From Eucommia ulmoides (lineage: Eukaryota > Streptophyta > Magnoliopsida > Garryales > Eucommiaceae), in assembly GCA_016647705.1 (NCBI GenBank), contig CM028326.1, positions 21,963,901 to 22,027,900 on the forward strand: DNA of 64,000 bases, read 5' to 3'. This document shows positions 11,769 to 22,929 of the stretch, piece by piece (the first letter of the stretch is position 1; each line of letters starts with the position of its first letter). A program made the translations under genes and the position numbers. The notes below the pieces were generated by a model. It saw only the letters and a program-made list of their open reading frames with translations, searched no databases and was not told the DNA's origin.

Positions 11769-12110
11769 TATTAGGTTTATCCCATGTCGGATGTAAAAGA
11801 ATTTGGTTGTCAAGTTATAAGTGTGAGGAAAAGTCTCATCTCGTGAGCTAACTTTTGGGATCGAGAGGAGCCCAAGACCACCCTACACTGGTATTAGAGC
11901 ATAGGTTACAACAATTTTAACCCAATAACCACAGAGAGAGACTGATCAAGGGTTAATTAGTCGAAAAAAATCCAATGTGTGAGGAGAAGATTGTTGAGTT
12001 TATCCCACATAAGTTATGGAAATAGTTGATGGTCAGGTTGTAAGTGTGAAGAAAAACTTCATCTCTTGAGTTAATTTTTGTGGTTAAGAGATGCCCAAAA
12101 CCACCTTACA
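11769..12110 (+). mobile_element. TRIM (miniature LTR retrotransposon)
   Basis: Two direct repeats of 119 bp (11769-11887 and 11992-12110) share GTTTATCCCA near the start, AGTGTGA(G/A)GAAAA in the middle and CCCTACA/CCTTACA at the end. Just after the first repeat is TGGTATTAGAGC (11889-11900), one base off the classic initiator-Met tRNA primer-binding site. Just before the second is a purine-rich stretch (GTGTGAGGAGAAGA, 11977-11990). This LTR-PBS-PPT-LTR layout with about 104 bp inside is a textbook TRIM. It codes for nothing. It sits 52 bp downstream of the poly(A) signal. TSDs are unclear (GATAA and AGTAA). Confidence 0.85.
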
Positions 12111-12590
12111 AGTAATTTAAGGAAGGATTTCATTTTGACAATTACAAATTCTGTTTAGGAAATTCTTTATTTGGTACTATAAAGAGGAATTTATGAAATC
12201 CATTTATTTGTAAAATAGGAAAATAAAAGAGATTTGCAAATCCTTTCTAAACACATGTTATTTTTAATTTTTTTCTAGAAAGAATTTGTCATTTTTTCAA
12301 ATTTTCATCTATTTCGGTTTAATCCTATTTTTATTTGGTAATGGTATCTATTTCAAAATTCTCTCTTCGCTCTCTATATTATATAATAAAATTATATTTG
12401 TAAAATAAGTATAAAAGTCATACTACTAAAATTATTAAATAAAAATTATATTATGAGATATATTTTTATATTTTATTATCAAAATTTAGGAATTTTCCTC
12501 CATAACTTCCTTTATAAAATAAAACAACTTTTCAAGAAGCTTTATAGATAAAACATTGTCCATAACTCATGTTCCAAAAAAAAAAAAAAA
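12111..12590. other. AT-rich non-coding DNA
   Basis: No gene seen. 12126-12260 (blocks such as GAAATCCAT and GCAAATCCTTTCTAAACA) resembles the reverse complement of 14520-14690 (ATGGATTTCAAAATTC, AAAGAATTTG). The whole 12.1-14.7 kb interval may therefore be one decayed inverted-repeat transposon, but I could not fix its ends. Confidence 0.4.
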
Positions 12591-13200
12591 TTGCATCGAC
12601 TCTCCCTTAATATTTTTAATGATAAAAATACCCATCCATTTAACGCTAAATTTTCTATTGTTCTTCTTCATCTGCCTCGAACAGTTAACCCTCACCTCTT
12701 CTCTCGATCCTCATCGCCTCACTCTTTATCCTCAGTCACCGCCAATCCGACGCTCCATCCTACGCCAACACTGACAATTGTTTCGATCCGCAGTTCCATC
12801 GCTCCGACTCTCTGTCGCTCTCTCTCTACCGTTCCATCGATTTGTCACTCTATCGCTCAATCCTTATCGCCAATGCCGCTTTCTCTCTCTTCAGCATTTT
12901 CTCCGTCGTTCCCTCTCTCTCACAGACAATTGCTCTATCAATTTGCTCCACCACTCAATCCTCACCGTCAATGCCGCTTTCTCTTTCTCTCTTCAATGTT
13001 TTCTCCGCCCCTTTCTCTTTTCAGTGTTTTCTTCGCCGATCTAGGCTAGATCTAACCCGAAATAGCTTAGATCTGGTTTACTTCGACTGCTCTCGCCATT
13101 CTCTGTTCAACTGCCCGTCCCTATTTTCTATGTTGCTGTGTTCCACCGCTGGTTGTTATATCTGATCGTCTTCATCACAACCATCACTGCTTGAGACTTG
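12591..13200 (+). other. CT-rich exon-like segment with internal duplication
   Basis: A 152-codon frame (12591-13049) and two overlapping frames are all rich in S, P, L and R because the DNA is CT-rich. Having three open frames over one segment argues against a conserved protein. An imperfect tandem duplication is visible: CTCAATCCT..CC..TCAATGCCGCTTTCTCT blocks at 12855-12918 recur at 12953-13019. The segment ends ACAATTACAGGTATTTTTTT, which resembles the end of a 5' leader exon and the start of an intron. It could be the leader of a transposon or of a lost gene. No function is assigned. Confidence 0.3.
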
Positions 13201-14700
13201 AACAATTACAGGTATTTTTTTGTTTTGTTTTTTTTTTTCTTTTTTCTTTTTTTTTGCTTTGAATTTAGATGGATGTGAGTATTGTGTATTTCAACTGTTC
13301 GGTTTCTTGAGAGGTGGAGGAAGAAAAATGAAATTGAATTAGAATTTTGATATTGATCAAGATAGCTAATTAGATTCCAATAAGTTCTTAACTATTTCAT
13401 TTAGCCGATTTGTTTGCCGTTTTATGTATTGCTCGCCATTGTTATCATTTCTATGTGCAATTGTTTGTGTGACTGTTCATCAAACCTAGCTAATGTTAAA
13501 GTTTTTTAGTGGATATTCACGGATTGATTTTTAGTGGATGTTCATTGATTATGTGATTTTAAGTGGAATTTAAAATTTTGCATATGTCTAGTATATTTTC
13601 GCTCATGTTTAAGTGGATTTTCACTTTGATTGAGTAAATTTTTTAAAGAAATGCTTCATATTTTGAATTGTTCATTTATGTAAATAAAATTGAAATATAT
13701 TATGTGTTTTATACGTCATTTTGTTGAATTGTTGATATTGATTTATTTTCAGTTCATTAAGCGGAATATCATTAAGTGATTGAAGACGGGGTTTCGTGGT
13801 CAATAGTTTCTGGAAAAACTGTCGCGAAACTAATTTGTTACTTTTTCATTTTAATTATTTTTAGTGGATTTCTACTTGATTTTTTTAGGGGAAATTCACT
13901 TGATAAATCAATAGATAATTTTTTTTTCTTTTCTGATTTTTCGATTTTTGAATTCAATGAATCTGGGTTCTCCATTTGATTTTCAATGAATTTATTCATG
14001 AGAATGTGGTAAGGTGATAGTTTGTTTGATGGTGGTTTTGTTTTTCAATGTCTCAATTCATAACTTCAATTTTTGGATTTTATAATTCTGAGTGGATTTT
14101 CACTTAATTTATGTAAGTGATTTTAGGGGTATTTAGTGTATTTTAAAATATTATATATTCTGAATAAAAAAATAAAATTTAGTGGAATTTCTATTGAAAA
14201 AAAACATTTAGTGGATATTACAAAAAACAAATTATGCGAAACATACATAAGGGTATTTATGATATTTTTAAAAAATATGTATTTTTAATAAATTAAAAAA
14301 ATTATTAAAAAATTTATTAAAAAAATAAAATTAAGTGTAATTTTTAAAAACTAAGTAGAATTTGTGTATATAAAGGAGGGGTAATATTGGAATAATAAAT
14401 GTGTTGCTACTAATGAACAAATCTAATTTTAGTAGTTTTTAGAAGGTTGTTTTTCTCGACTTTTAAGACCTTTGAAAAAAAAAATTTAAACTTAATAGAT
14501 TTCAAAATTCTGCGTATAAATATTGGTCTATCCAAACAAAGAATTTATAAAATTACACAATCAAATTCTTTGTCTGGAAAAGTTATCCAAAGAATTTGTA
14601 AATGATGGATTTCAAAATTCAAAATTTTAAAATCACATATTTTACAAATTTATAAATTTATCAAATCCGTTACCCAAAGGCAATCTTAATTTTTATTTTA
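13201..14700. other. Non-coding DNA with AGTGGATNTTCAC motifs
   Basis: No gene seen. Imperfect palindromes of the type AGTGGATATTCAC or AGTGGATTTTCACTT recur near 13509, 13535, 13610, 13863, 13888 and 14090. They are similar in form to the GTGAATGTTCAC motifs in 200-1750. The segment may be intron or body of the element suspected at 12.1-14.7 kb. Confidence 0.4.
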
Positions 14701-14705
14701 ATTAG

Positions 14706-15073
14706 GGATAATTATCTTTTACCCCCGTACTTCGACCTTGCTGCATTTTTTTCACTTTAATACTTTACACTTCAATGATAAATGGAAAAAGATCATTTTT
14801 TTAATTTCATCTAAATTTTAAATGAAATAAAAAAAAATAGAAGTAGAGAGAAAAAGAGAGTTAAAAAGAAAACATATTAGTTTTTTTTTTTTTAATTTCC
14901 TTTACAGTTAAATTTTAATTAAAAATAAAAGAAAATTAAATAATTTATTTATTGAATAAAATGTGATTTTTTTCATTTAGTTAGGAGTAGAAGGGGGTGA
15001 TCCGTAGATTTTGAAAGTAGAAAGATTAAAAATGAAAGAAGATCATATGGATGGGGTAAAAGAAAATTAACAA
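14706..15073. mobile_element. MITE-like inverted-repeat element
   Basis: The left end (ATAATTATCTTTTACCCCC) and the reverse complement of the right end (GTTAATTTTCTTTTACCCC) match. Partial matching continues inward for about 50 bp. It has no ORF, and its small size and AT-rich core fit a MITE. The TSD was not resolved. Confidence 0.45.
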
Positions 15074-16396
15074 TTTTGATTACTTATAATTGTAAGCTTG
15101 GTAGTACCTTTTTAATGTTAGCCCCTTGGAAGTTGAGATAAGACGGACGTTTGGAATTTGGTGCCATGTCCAAACGAAGGTCTCTGTCATCTTAGCCGGG
15201 CTCGATTAACTTACTAGTATGAAGATGGCATCACGTTGTAAAAACAAGGGTCACATTGGATGGAAATCCTTGGTGAAAACAACTATGATTGATGAGATCA
15301 AGCATACCAAGGAGTAAACAATTGACAGGTAGGCCCATTATGACTGCTCAATATATTGATGTTTGTTTGTACTACTTCGATTTTTTTTTTTCCCAATAAA
15401 ATATTATAAGGTGACTCCCTCTCTTCCAAAGCCTACGGTGGCATTGTCGAACCTTGGCATGTTGGGGGATGTCGGCACGCCCTACACATGTTGGGAGGAC
15501 TTGGGGCATATCTTACGCAAGAAACTTAGTTAAGAAAGGTAACCAAGGCGCGACATGTGTCGATACGAGTCGGCGTGTTTGGGAGTCGTTGGACGATGTC
15601 GGTGGCATCGAGTGTCACTAAAGCATGGCGAGATAATCCTAGGCATAACACAAGGATCAACATTCATGGTCTCGGCATGTGTTGACATACTTGGGCATCA
15701 CTAGATGGTGATGGTAGGTATCGGGCATCGCTAAGACAAGGATAGGCAATCCTAGGTGAAATGCTAGGATCGACATTCATAACGCAACATGAAGAGAAGG
15801 AAATTTTGGGCACGAGACCAGGCTAACAAAGGCAGAACGTGAGCGCAAGACATGATTTGGTAATGCGAGCAACATGACAAGGCATTGACCATTATAAGCA
15901 CCATCAAGGGAACAAGACGATATACTGGACAACGCGTGGACAAAACACTGAAATGTAGCACCTGAGTACTAGTTTGTGAGAAGGTAAATGTATTGGGAAA
16001 GTGGGATGCATGTACGAGGCATGTGTTGTAATTATGAGTACTTAATTGGCAGAATAAAGTTTGGAAACTGTCACAGGGCAATTGTGGTGCATATGCTGAC
16101 ATTTATTCAGACATGTGTCTGTTGGATATGCTTAGCAGTTGGGGTTGTCAATTGCACATTTGTTGTTTAAATTTGCATATTATAGTCTACGTATAGCAGA
16201 GTGTTTGTTCTTGTAAACCAGAATGAAAACCTATTGTACATTCCTTGTTCATCGAGCCTGTAATTATGTGCCCATTTACGTTTGTTTTTCATATTGTTTC
16301 TGGTTATTGTATTTGTATACGTTGTGCGTATTGCGGGGAGACAATGATTTGACTGATTGGGGTAAAATCATAACATTACTTTGTCCCAATTTAAGG
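15074..16396. other. Unclassified repeat-like DNA with a 119-bp direct repeat
   Basis: Base composition is more balanced than in the surroundings. A direct repeat with a period of about 119 bp is visible: 15605-15668 and 15724-15781 share GGCATCG, CACTAA/CGCTAA, AATCCTAGG, AGGATC(A/G)ACATTCAT. Short open frames on both strands (for example 15764-16102 on -) have no domain I recognise. It may be the LTR or leader of an old retroelement. Confidence 0.4.
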
Positions 16397-16406
16397 AGAA
16401 TATTTT

Positions 16407-19400
16407 GATTCTCTTACACCTACTAATATGTAAGAGTTCTTCACAAAATAAATCTTTTTTTTAAAAAAAAATTAGTGACAACGTGGTTATTTAACTTATT
16501 TACATGAGACGAGTATCCTGGTGTTGTGAACACCGGGACTAAGATCCTAGTATTCGTAACACCGGGATCAATTTTTTTTTTATTTGAATAGTCCTGACGT
16601 TGCGAATGCTGGGATTAATTTTTTTTTCACAATGATACACAGTATCACCGTGAAACGGTGATGGGACAAATAGTCCCGACGTTTAAAACACCGGGACTAT
16701 GTCCAGCATAAACAAATAGAGAGAGGAGAGAGAGAGGAGAAAGAGAGAGGCAGGGAAAAACAAACAAAATAATCATTTTTGACACTTTAGACCCCTAATG
16801 TTTGATTGTTGTTAATAAAAGATATTTTACACTTTATTAATAAATGATTTTTTACACTTTATTTTTATTTTATTATTATTCAATTCAAGTAATAAAGAAT
16901 TTTCATGGAAATATTTACTTTATTATTTATTATATCATGAAAATTCTTTTTAACAAATTAAATTTTCAGTCGACCGAATATGATATTCTGTCGACCAAAT
17001 TGAATTTTTTGTCGATTCAATTGAATTTTTTGTCGATCGAATGAGACATCTTGTTGTTCAAATTAAATTTTTGGTCGACTGAATTGAATTTTTGGTCGAC
17101 CGAAGGGGATATCCTGTCGGCCAAATTCAATTTTTGGTCGACTGAATTGAATTTTTGGTTAACCGAATGGGGTATCCTGTTGACTAAATTCAATTTGGTT
17201 GCAAAAATTTAATTCAATCGACCAAAAATTGAATTTGGTCGACCAAATGAGACATCCTGTTAACCAAATTCAATTCGGTCGACTGAATTGAATTTTTTGT
17301 CGACTGAATGTGATATCCTGTTGATCAAATTCAATTTTTGGTCGATTGAATTAAAAAACATTTCGACGTGATAGGGCATCCTGTCGATAAAATTCAATTT
17401 AGTCGTAAAAATTCAATTCAGTTGACCAAAAATTGAATTTGGTCAACCAAATTGAATTTGATCGACAAAATGTCCCATTCAGTCGACTAAAAATTTCAAT
17501 TTAGTCGACCAAAAATTGAATTTGGTCGATAGGATGTCCCATTCGGTCGACCAAAAATTTAATTCCGTTTACCAAAAATTGAATTTAGTTGACCAGAATG
17601 CTCTATTTGATTGACCAAAAATTTCAATTTAGTCAACCAAAAATTTCAATTTTGTGAACTTGGTCGACCAAATTCAATTTGGTCGACAGGATGCTCTATT
17701 CGGTCGACCAAAAATTAAATTCAGCTGACTAAACACTAAATTTGGTCGACTAAATTTAATTTAGTCGATAGAATGCCCCATTTGGTCGACAAAAAATTCA
17801 ATTCAGTCGACCAAAAATTGAATTTGATCGACAAAATGCCTCATTCGATCGACAAAAAATTCAATTCAATTGACCAAATTGAATTTGGATAACAAGATGT
17901 TCCATTTGGTCGACCAAATATTGAATTCGGTTGACAAAAAATTGAATCCGGTCAACCAAATTGAATTTGGTGATCAAGATGCCCTATTCGGTCGATCAAA
18001 AATTAAATTCAGCTAGTCAAAAATTAAATTTGGTCGACCCAATTTAATTTGGTCGATAGGATGCCCCATTCGATTGACAAAAAATTCAATTCAGTCGACC
18101 AAAAATTGAATTTGATCGATAGGATGCACCATTCAATTGACCAAAAATTTAATTCAGTTAACCAAAAATTCAATTCAGTTAACCAAAAATTGAATTTGGT
18201 CGATCAAACTGAATTTGGTCGACAAGATGTTTCATTCGGTTGACAAAAATTTCAATTCAGTCGACCAAAAATTGAATTTGGTCAATAGGGTGCCTCATTC
18301 GGTAGACAAAAAATTCAATTCAATTGACCAAAAATTGAATTTGATTGACCAAATTGAATTTAATTGACCAAATTGAATTTGGTCGACAGAATGCCCCATT
18401 CGGTTGACCAAAAATTCAATTCAATAGACCAAAAATTGAATTTGGTCGACATGATGCCCCATTCGGTGAACCAAAAATTCAATTCAGTTGACTAAAAATT
18501 AAATTTGGTCGATAGGATGCCCCATTTGGTCGACCAAAAATTGAATTCAGTTGACCAAATTCAATTTGATTGACATGATGTCCCATTTGATCGACAAAAA
18601 ATTCAATTCAGTCGACAAAAATTCAATTTGGTCGATCAAAAATTGAATTTGGTCGACAGGATGCTCCATTCGGTCGACGAAAATTCAATTCAGTTGACCA
18701 AAAATTAAATTTGGTCGACCAAATTTAATTTGGATGACAAGATGTCCCTTTCAATCGACTAAAAATTCAATTTGGCCGACAAGATGCCCCTTTGGTCGAC
18801 AAGATGCCTCATTCGGTTGACCAAAAATTCAATTTAGTCGACCAAAAAATGACTTTAGTCGACCAAATTCAATTTGGTTGACAGGATACCCCATTCGGTT
18901 GAAAAAAAAATCAATTCAGTCAACCAAAAATTTAATTTGGTCGACATGATATTCTATTCGGTCGACAAAATATTCAATTTAGCCAACAAGAAATTGAATT
19001 TGGTCAACAAGATGTCCCTTTCGGTCGACCAAAAATTCAATTTGGTCGGCCAAAAATTCAATTTGGTTGACCAAATTGAATTTGGTCAATAAGATATCCC
19101 ATTCGGTTGACCAAAAATTTAATTTAGTAAAAAGAATTTCCATGATACAATAAATAATAAAGTAAATATTTTCATCAAAATTCTTTATTACTTGAATTGA
19201 ATAAATAATAAGATGAAAATAAAGTCTCAAAAATCCTTTATTAATAGTGTAAAAAAAATGTAAAAAATCTTTCATTAATAACAATCAAACATTAGGGATA
19301 TTAAGTGTCAAAAATGATTAGTTTGTTTGTTTGATCCCTGCCTCCCTCTTTCTCCTCTCTCCGTGTCTCTGGGTTGGACATAGTCTCGGCGTTTTAAACT

Positions 19401-19681
19401 CAGGACTATTTGTTGCATCACCGTTTCACGATGATAATACTATGTATCACCGTGAAATGTTTAAAAAAAAAAAAGACCTCAGCTTTCGCAACGCTGGGAC
19501 CATTCAAATAAAAAACAAATTGATCCTGATGCTGCGAACATTGAGATCTTAATCCCGGTGTTCATAATACCGCGATACTCGCCTCATATAAATAAGGTAA
19601 AATACCCACGTTGTCACTAAATTCTTTTTAAAAAAATATTTATTTCGCAAAGAACTCCTAATATGTAATAATATGTACTAA
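16407..19681. mobile_element. Large foldback/TIR element with GTCGAC repeat core
   Basis: The outer 500-odd bp on the left (about 16420-16965) reappear inverted on the right (about 19135-19665). Shared inverted blocks include TTAGTGACAACGTGG, AACACCGGGA, TATCACCGTGAAA, CCTAATGTTTGATTGTT and ATTCAAGTAATAAAGAATTTT. The element is bracketed by a 10-bp direct repeat AGAATATTTT (16397-16406 and 19682-19691), a good candidate TSD. The interior is a roughly 2.1 kb array of about 21-bp monomers (separate entry). There is no transposase ORF. The 9-10 bp TSD and long TIRs favour a Mutator-like foldback element. The CCGGGACTA-type subterminal inverted repeats recall CACTA elements, so the superfamily is open. 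Confidence 0.8.
16965..19135. repeat. About 21-bp tandem array headed by GTCGAC, orientation-switched
   Basis: Roughly 100 degenerate monomers, mostly 21 bp with some of 19 bp, each begin with the palindrome GTCGAC or a one-base variant (GTTGAC, ATCGAC, GTCAAC). Three monomer classes recur: GTCGAC followed by AGGATGCCCCATTCG-like, by CAAAAATTCAATTCA-like, and by CAAAAATTGAATTTG-like sequence. From 16965 to about 17210 the first class reads in reverse complement (GAATGGGATATCCT). From about 17430 onward it reads forward, with mixed sequence between. The array is therefore a rough inverted repeat. Short open frames inside it are repeat artefacts. Confidence 0.85.
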
Positions 19682-19691
19682 AGAATATTTT

Positions 19692-19861
19692 CAATTTAGC
19701 CGTCAATTTTGTCACATGAAATTAGCACAATTCGAATTAAAAAAAATTAATTTCAGGACTCTTGATTACCAGTAATAGATTAGGAAGTCAAGATTCGAAT
19801 CTTATCACAAAAAAATGTTTAAACTTAGATCTAAACTTTATAAATTTCTAATTTGTATATT
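19692..19861. other. Spacer, nothing recognised
   Basis: Short AT-rich stretch between the foldback element and solo LTR copy F. Confidence 0.6.
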
Positions 19862-19866
19862 ATTTA

Positions 19867-22046
19867 TGTTGATCCTAAAATTTTGATGGACAATTAAATG
19901 TTGATATTTTTTGTAGAACTAACAATTTTATTGAGTATTTCAGTTTATTAGTTCCAGTGAAGAGATTATCATGAAAATATTGAAAAAAATGTTAAATGGA
20001 TGCTAAAGACATTGACAAAGATGATGCATGTTAAGAGATCGAAGAATTTGAAGAACCTAGGGAAAACAACTCAGGTCAAATTTTTACTCTTAATATATCT
20101 CGATTAGGATCACACACGACACAAAATATTTTTACAATTATGTGTGTTTTTTATAAGATCCTAATTAGCTAACATATTTTTTCCTATGTGTAATTGAAGA
20201 AGAAATAATTGATTTAAGAAAGATAATTACTTAAAATTGAATTTAAAGATTTAGTGCAGTTAACTGAGAAAAGAAATTAATTAAAAGGGCAAAAATGTCG
20301 AAGAAATTTAGTAGAAAATTAATTAAGGAAAGGTGTTCCAGCTCAATTGGTCTACCTACACAAATTGATCGGTCAACCGATGGAATGGAGCAGGGAAGAA
20401 GATTCAGTCTCTGAATTGATCAGTTGACAGCTAGGTCGACTTATGGCGAAGGAATTTTTGGCTTGGGCTACGTCCTGAATTGGGCGGTCGACCAATGGGT
20501 TTTGGTCGGTCAACCGATGGCCAGTTTCAGGGTTTGAGATTTTTATGGGTTTGATCCAAAAAGTAACCGTTACTAGCCGTTTTATGGTTAAGATATGCGA
20601 GATATTTCAGGGATCTGATAGTTTTTGAGTTATTTAGTTAATATTTTAATATCCCTATATATATGGTTCAAGTACTTTGGATATCTCTCAATTTGGTTCA
20701 TGAAATTCTTTCTATTTTATCTAATTGAAATTGAGTATACGTTTGAGGGATTAAATTGAATGCTTTAAAAGATATAATTAATTGAATTATACTAGGAATG
20801 AGTCTTAATGATATAAGGGGGCTATTGGAGTAATTATTTGTCATGAAATTTAAGAACTAGCCGTTAGAGGGCTTGTTTCAATCCCCTATAAATAAACCTG
20901 CGTTTTTTAGGTTTAAATAATCCCATTCATTTTTCAATTTTGAAGAGTTATTCAGTTCTTGTGCTTTCTAAGAATTATCATACTGAGAGTATTGTGATAA
21001 TTTTCTTGAGAATCATTCTTGAGATATTTTGAAGTGGATTATTGTTGAATGCCGACTTGAGGTTTCATTACTTATTATATTTATCGGTGGATTCCTAGTG
21101 AGATTGTTTCAAGTTGATTACTATTAATTGATTATTTACTACTTTCATATTCTACTTGAAATTTGATATTTGAATTTTTTATTTTTTTTTAAATTGAAAA
21201 TTATTTTTGAAACAATTTCATAAGAAAATCTGATTACATACTAAATTGTTTGCTACCCAAATTTTTTTCTTTAAAATCAGATTTTGCAATTCTCACTGTA
21301 TTTCTATCACTAGTATCAGAACATTAATCGAGTTTAAATTTATCTGAAGTGGTAGAAGCTCCGAGTGGAAAAATCATTCATCAATTTTATAATTAGTGAG
21401 TTGAGTGTCGGATTAGATACTATTGGGAGTATCTAATAAGAGTAGTTGGTTTCAATCTCTTCTAATAAAGAGATTGATGTTTTGATCTTTACCTAGAGTA
21501 TAAAAAGATTAAGTGTTAATGCTTCCTTGATATAAATAATTTGAGTGATTTTATAACGGTTCAATTCTTACCGGGTAAAAGGATATTTAGAGCATTTTTT
21601 ATGAGGTTTGATTCTTAACCTAAGTATAAAAGAATTAAGTTAATCTTTAGCATGTGAAAAAGATAGGGTTGTTCTTGAGCCTGTGAAAAAGAATTGTGAA
21701 GGTTGATTCTGAGCCTGCGAAAAGAATCGTTTTGTAAGGGTTTGGTTCCTACCTGGTTAAAGAGATCATAGTGATTAATGGGTGTGACTCTCCGCAGAGC
21801 TTGGGGGACTGGATTAACCAAGAATAGCTTGGTGAACCTGTATAAATTTTTGGTGTGTTGCATTCTTTTATTTATTTATTTTTGTGTTGTTTGGTGTACA
21901 CCTAATTAATACTTAATTTCCGCTGCTATATAGATAATAATTAATTTAGGGTTAAACCTAATTATTTGATTTTTTGAAGTATTTTATTTGAATTAATTTT
22001 TATCTACCCAATTCGCCCCCCTCTTGGATAGCTCATTGGGCCAACA
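19867..22046 (+). mobile_element. Solo LTR, SIRE-like copia family (copy F)
   Basis: Starts TGTTGATCCTAAAATTTTGA and ends CTCATTGGGCCAACA. It is flanked by a perfect 5-bp TSD ATTTA (19862-19866 and 22047-22051). It is the only copy of the family in this window in + orientation. It contains a TATA box CTATAAATA (20887-20894 core) followed by the likely transcribed R/U5 part. About 20340-20520 carries clustered GGTCGACC, GGTCAACCGATGG and similar palindromes. A reverse-strand frame at 21615-21863 is a chance ORF within the LTR. Length is 2180 bp. Confidence 0.9.
20887..20894 (+). promoter_or_regulatory. LTR TATA box (copy F)
   Basis: TATAAATA in CCCCTATAAATAAACC is the best TATA candidate within this LTR family and lies near its middle, consistent with a U3/R boundary shortly downstream. 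Confidence 0.5.
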
Positions 22047-22051
22047 ATTTA

Positions 22052-22438
22052 TTTTAATTATTGTAATATTATTAAACTCAAATGAATCGAGCCAATTACA
22101 ATGAAAAGGGAGAATTATTTCGCTTAATTTTTTTCTTTAAGCAATATGATAACAAATTAAAAATATATTTCTTCAATTTCATTTTTTTTTTTTGGGCATT
22201 TTCTCTATATTTCAATCTAATGAAATAATAGATAATATACATACAAAAAAAGAAGAGAGATTATTTTTTTTTCATATTTTAAATCGATGAGAAAACAGAA
22301 GAGAAAAAACTAAAATAAATATTTTATTTTTATCAATTTAAAAATATTATTTTGCATTTTTTTATATTTCAATCTAATGAAATAATGGAGAAGATGTAAA
22401 AAAAAAAAAAAGAAAGATTTTTTTTTTTTTTGAATTTG

Positions 22439-22470
<32 letters not shown>

Positions 22471-22725
22471 TATCAATTTATGTTGAACAAAATTATAAAT
22501 TTAGTAAGTTAAGAGATATCTATACTATCATTATTCATTCTCCAAATGAAGTAAAATTTTGACATGGTAGGTTTAGGGGATTACTTCACTAAATGCTATT
22601 TTCAACAAATTTTGAATGCTCTTTTCAACAAATTTTGTCAAAATGAAAAAATAAAAATAAAATAAAAAAATTGTGTTTTTCTATATTTCAAGGTAATGAA
22701 ATAATGGAGAAATGTAAAATAAAAT

Positions 22726-22765
<40 letters not shown>

Positions 22766-22929
22766 TTATTTTATTTTTTCCATATTTCAACCCAATGGGA
22801 CAATGGAGAAGGAAAAAATAAATAATTAAAAGCGATGAAAACTACTCTTCCATATCTTGATTCAATGAGATATTTATTGAATATAAAGCTTAGGATTAAT
22901 CTTGTCATTTTTACGTGCTTGACAAGTGA
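22052..22929. other. AT-rich non-coding DNA, poly-A and (AT)n tracts
   Basis: No gene seen. It holds T and A homopolymer runs at 22417-22468, an (AT)n tract at about 22729-22762, and three loosely similar copies of a block containing ATATTTCAA..TAATGAAATAATGGAGAA (near 22205, 22365 and 22685). These are probably decayed repeats at the 3' flank of the Mutator-like element. Confidence 0.5.

Noticed and set aside
18049-19284. ORFs with regular VDRMPHSIDQKFNSV-like repeats
   Set aside because: They are translations of the 21-bp DNA array. Because 21 is a multiple of three, a frame stays open by repeat structure, not selection.
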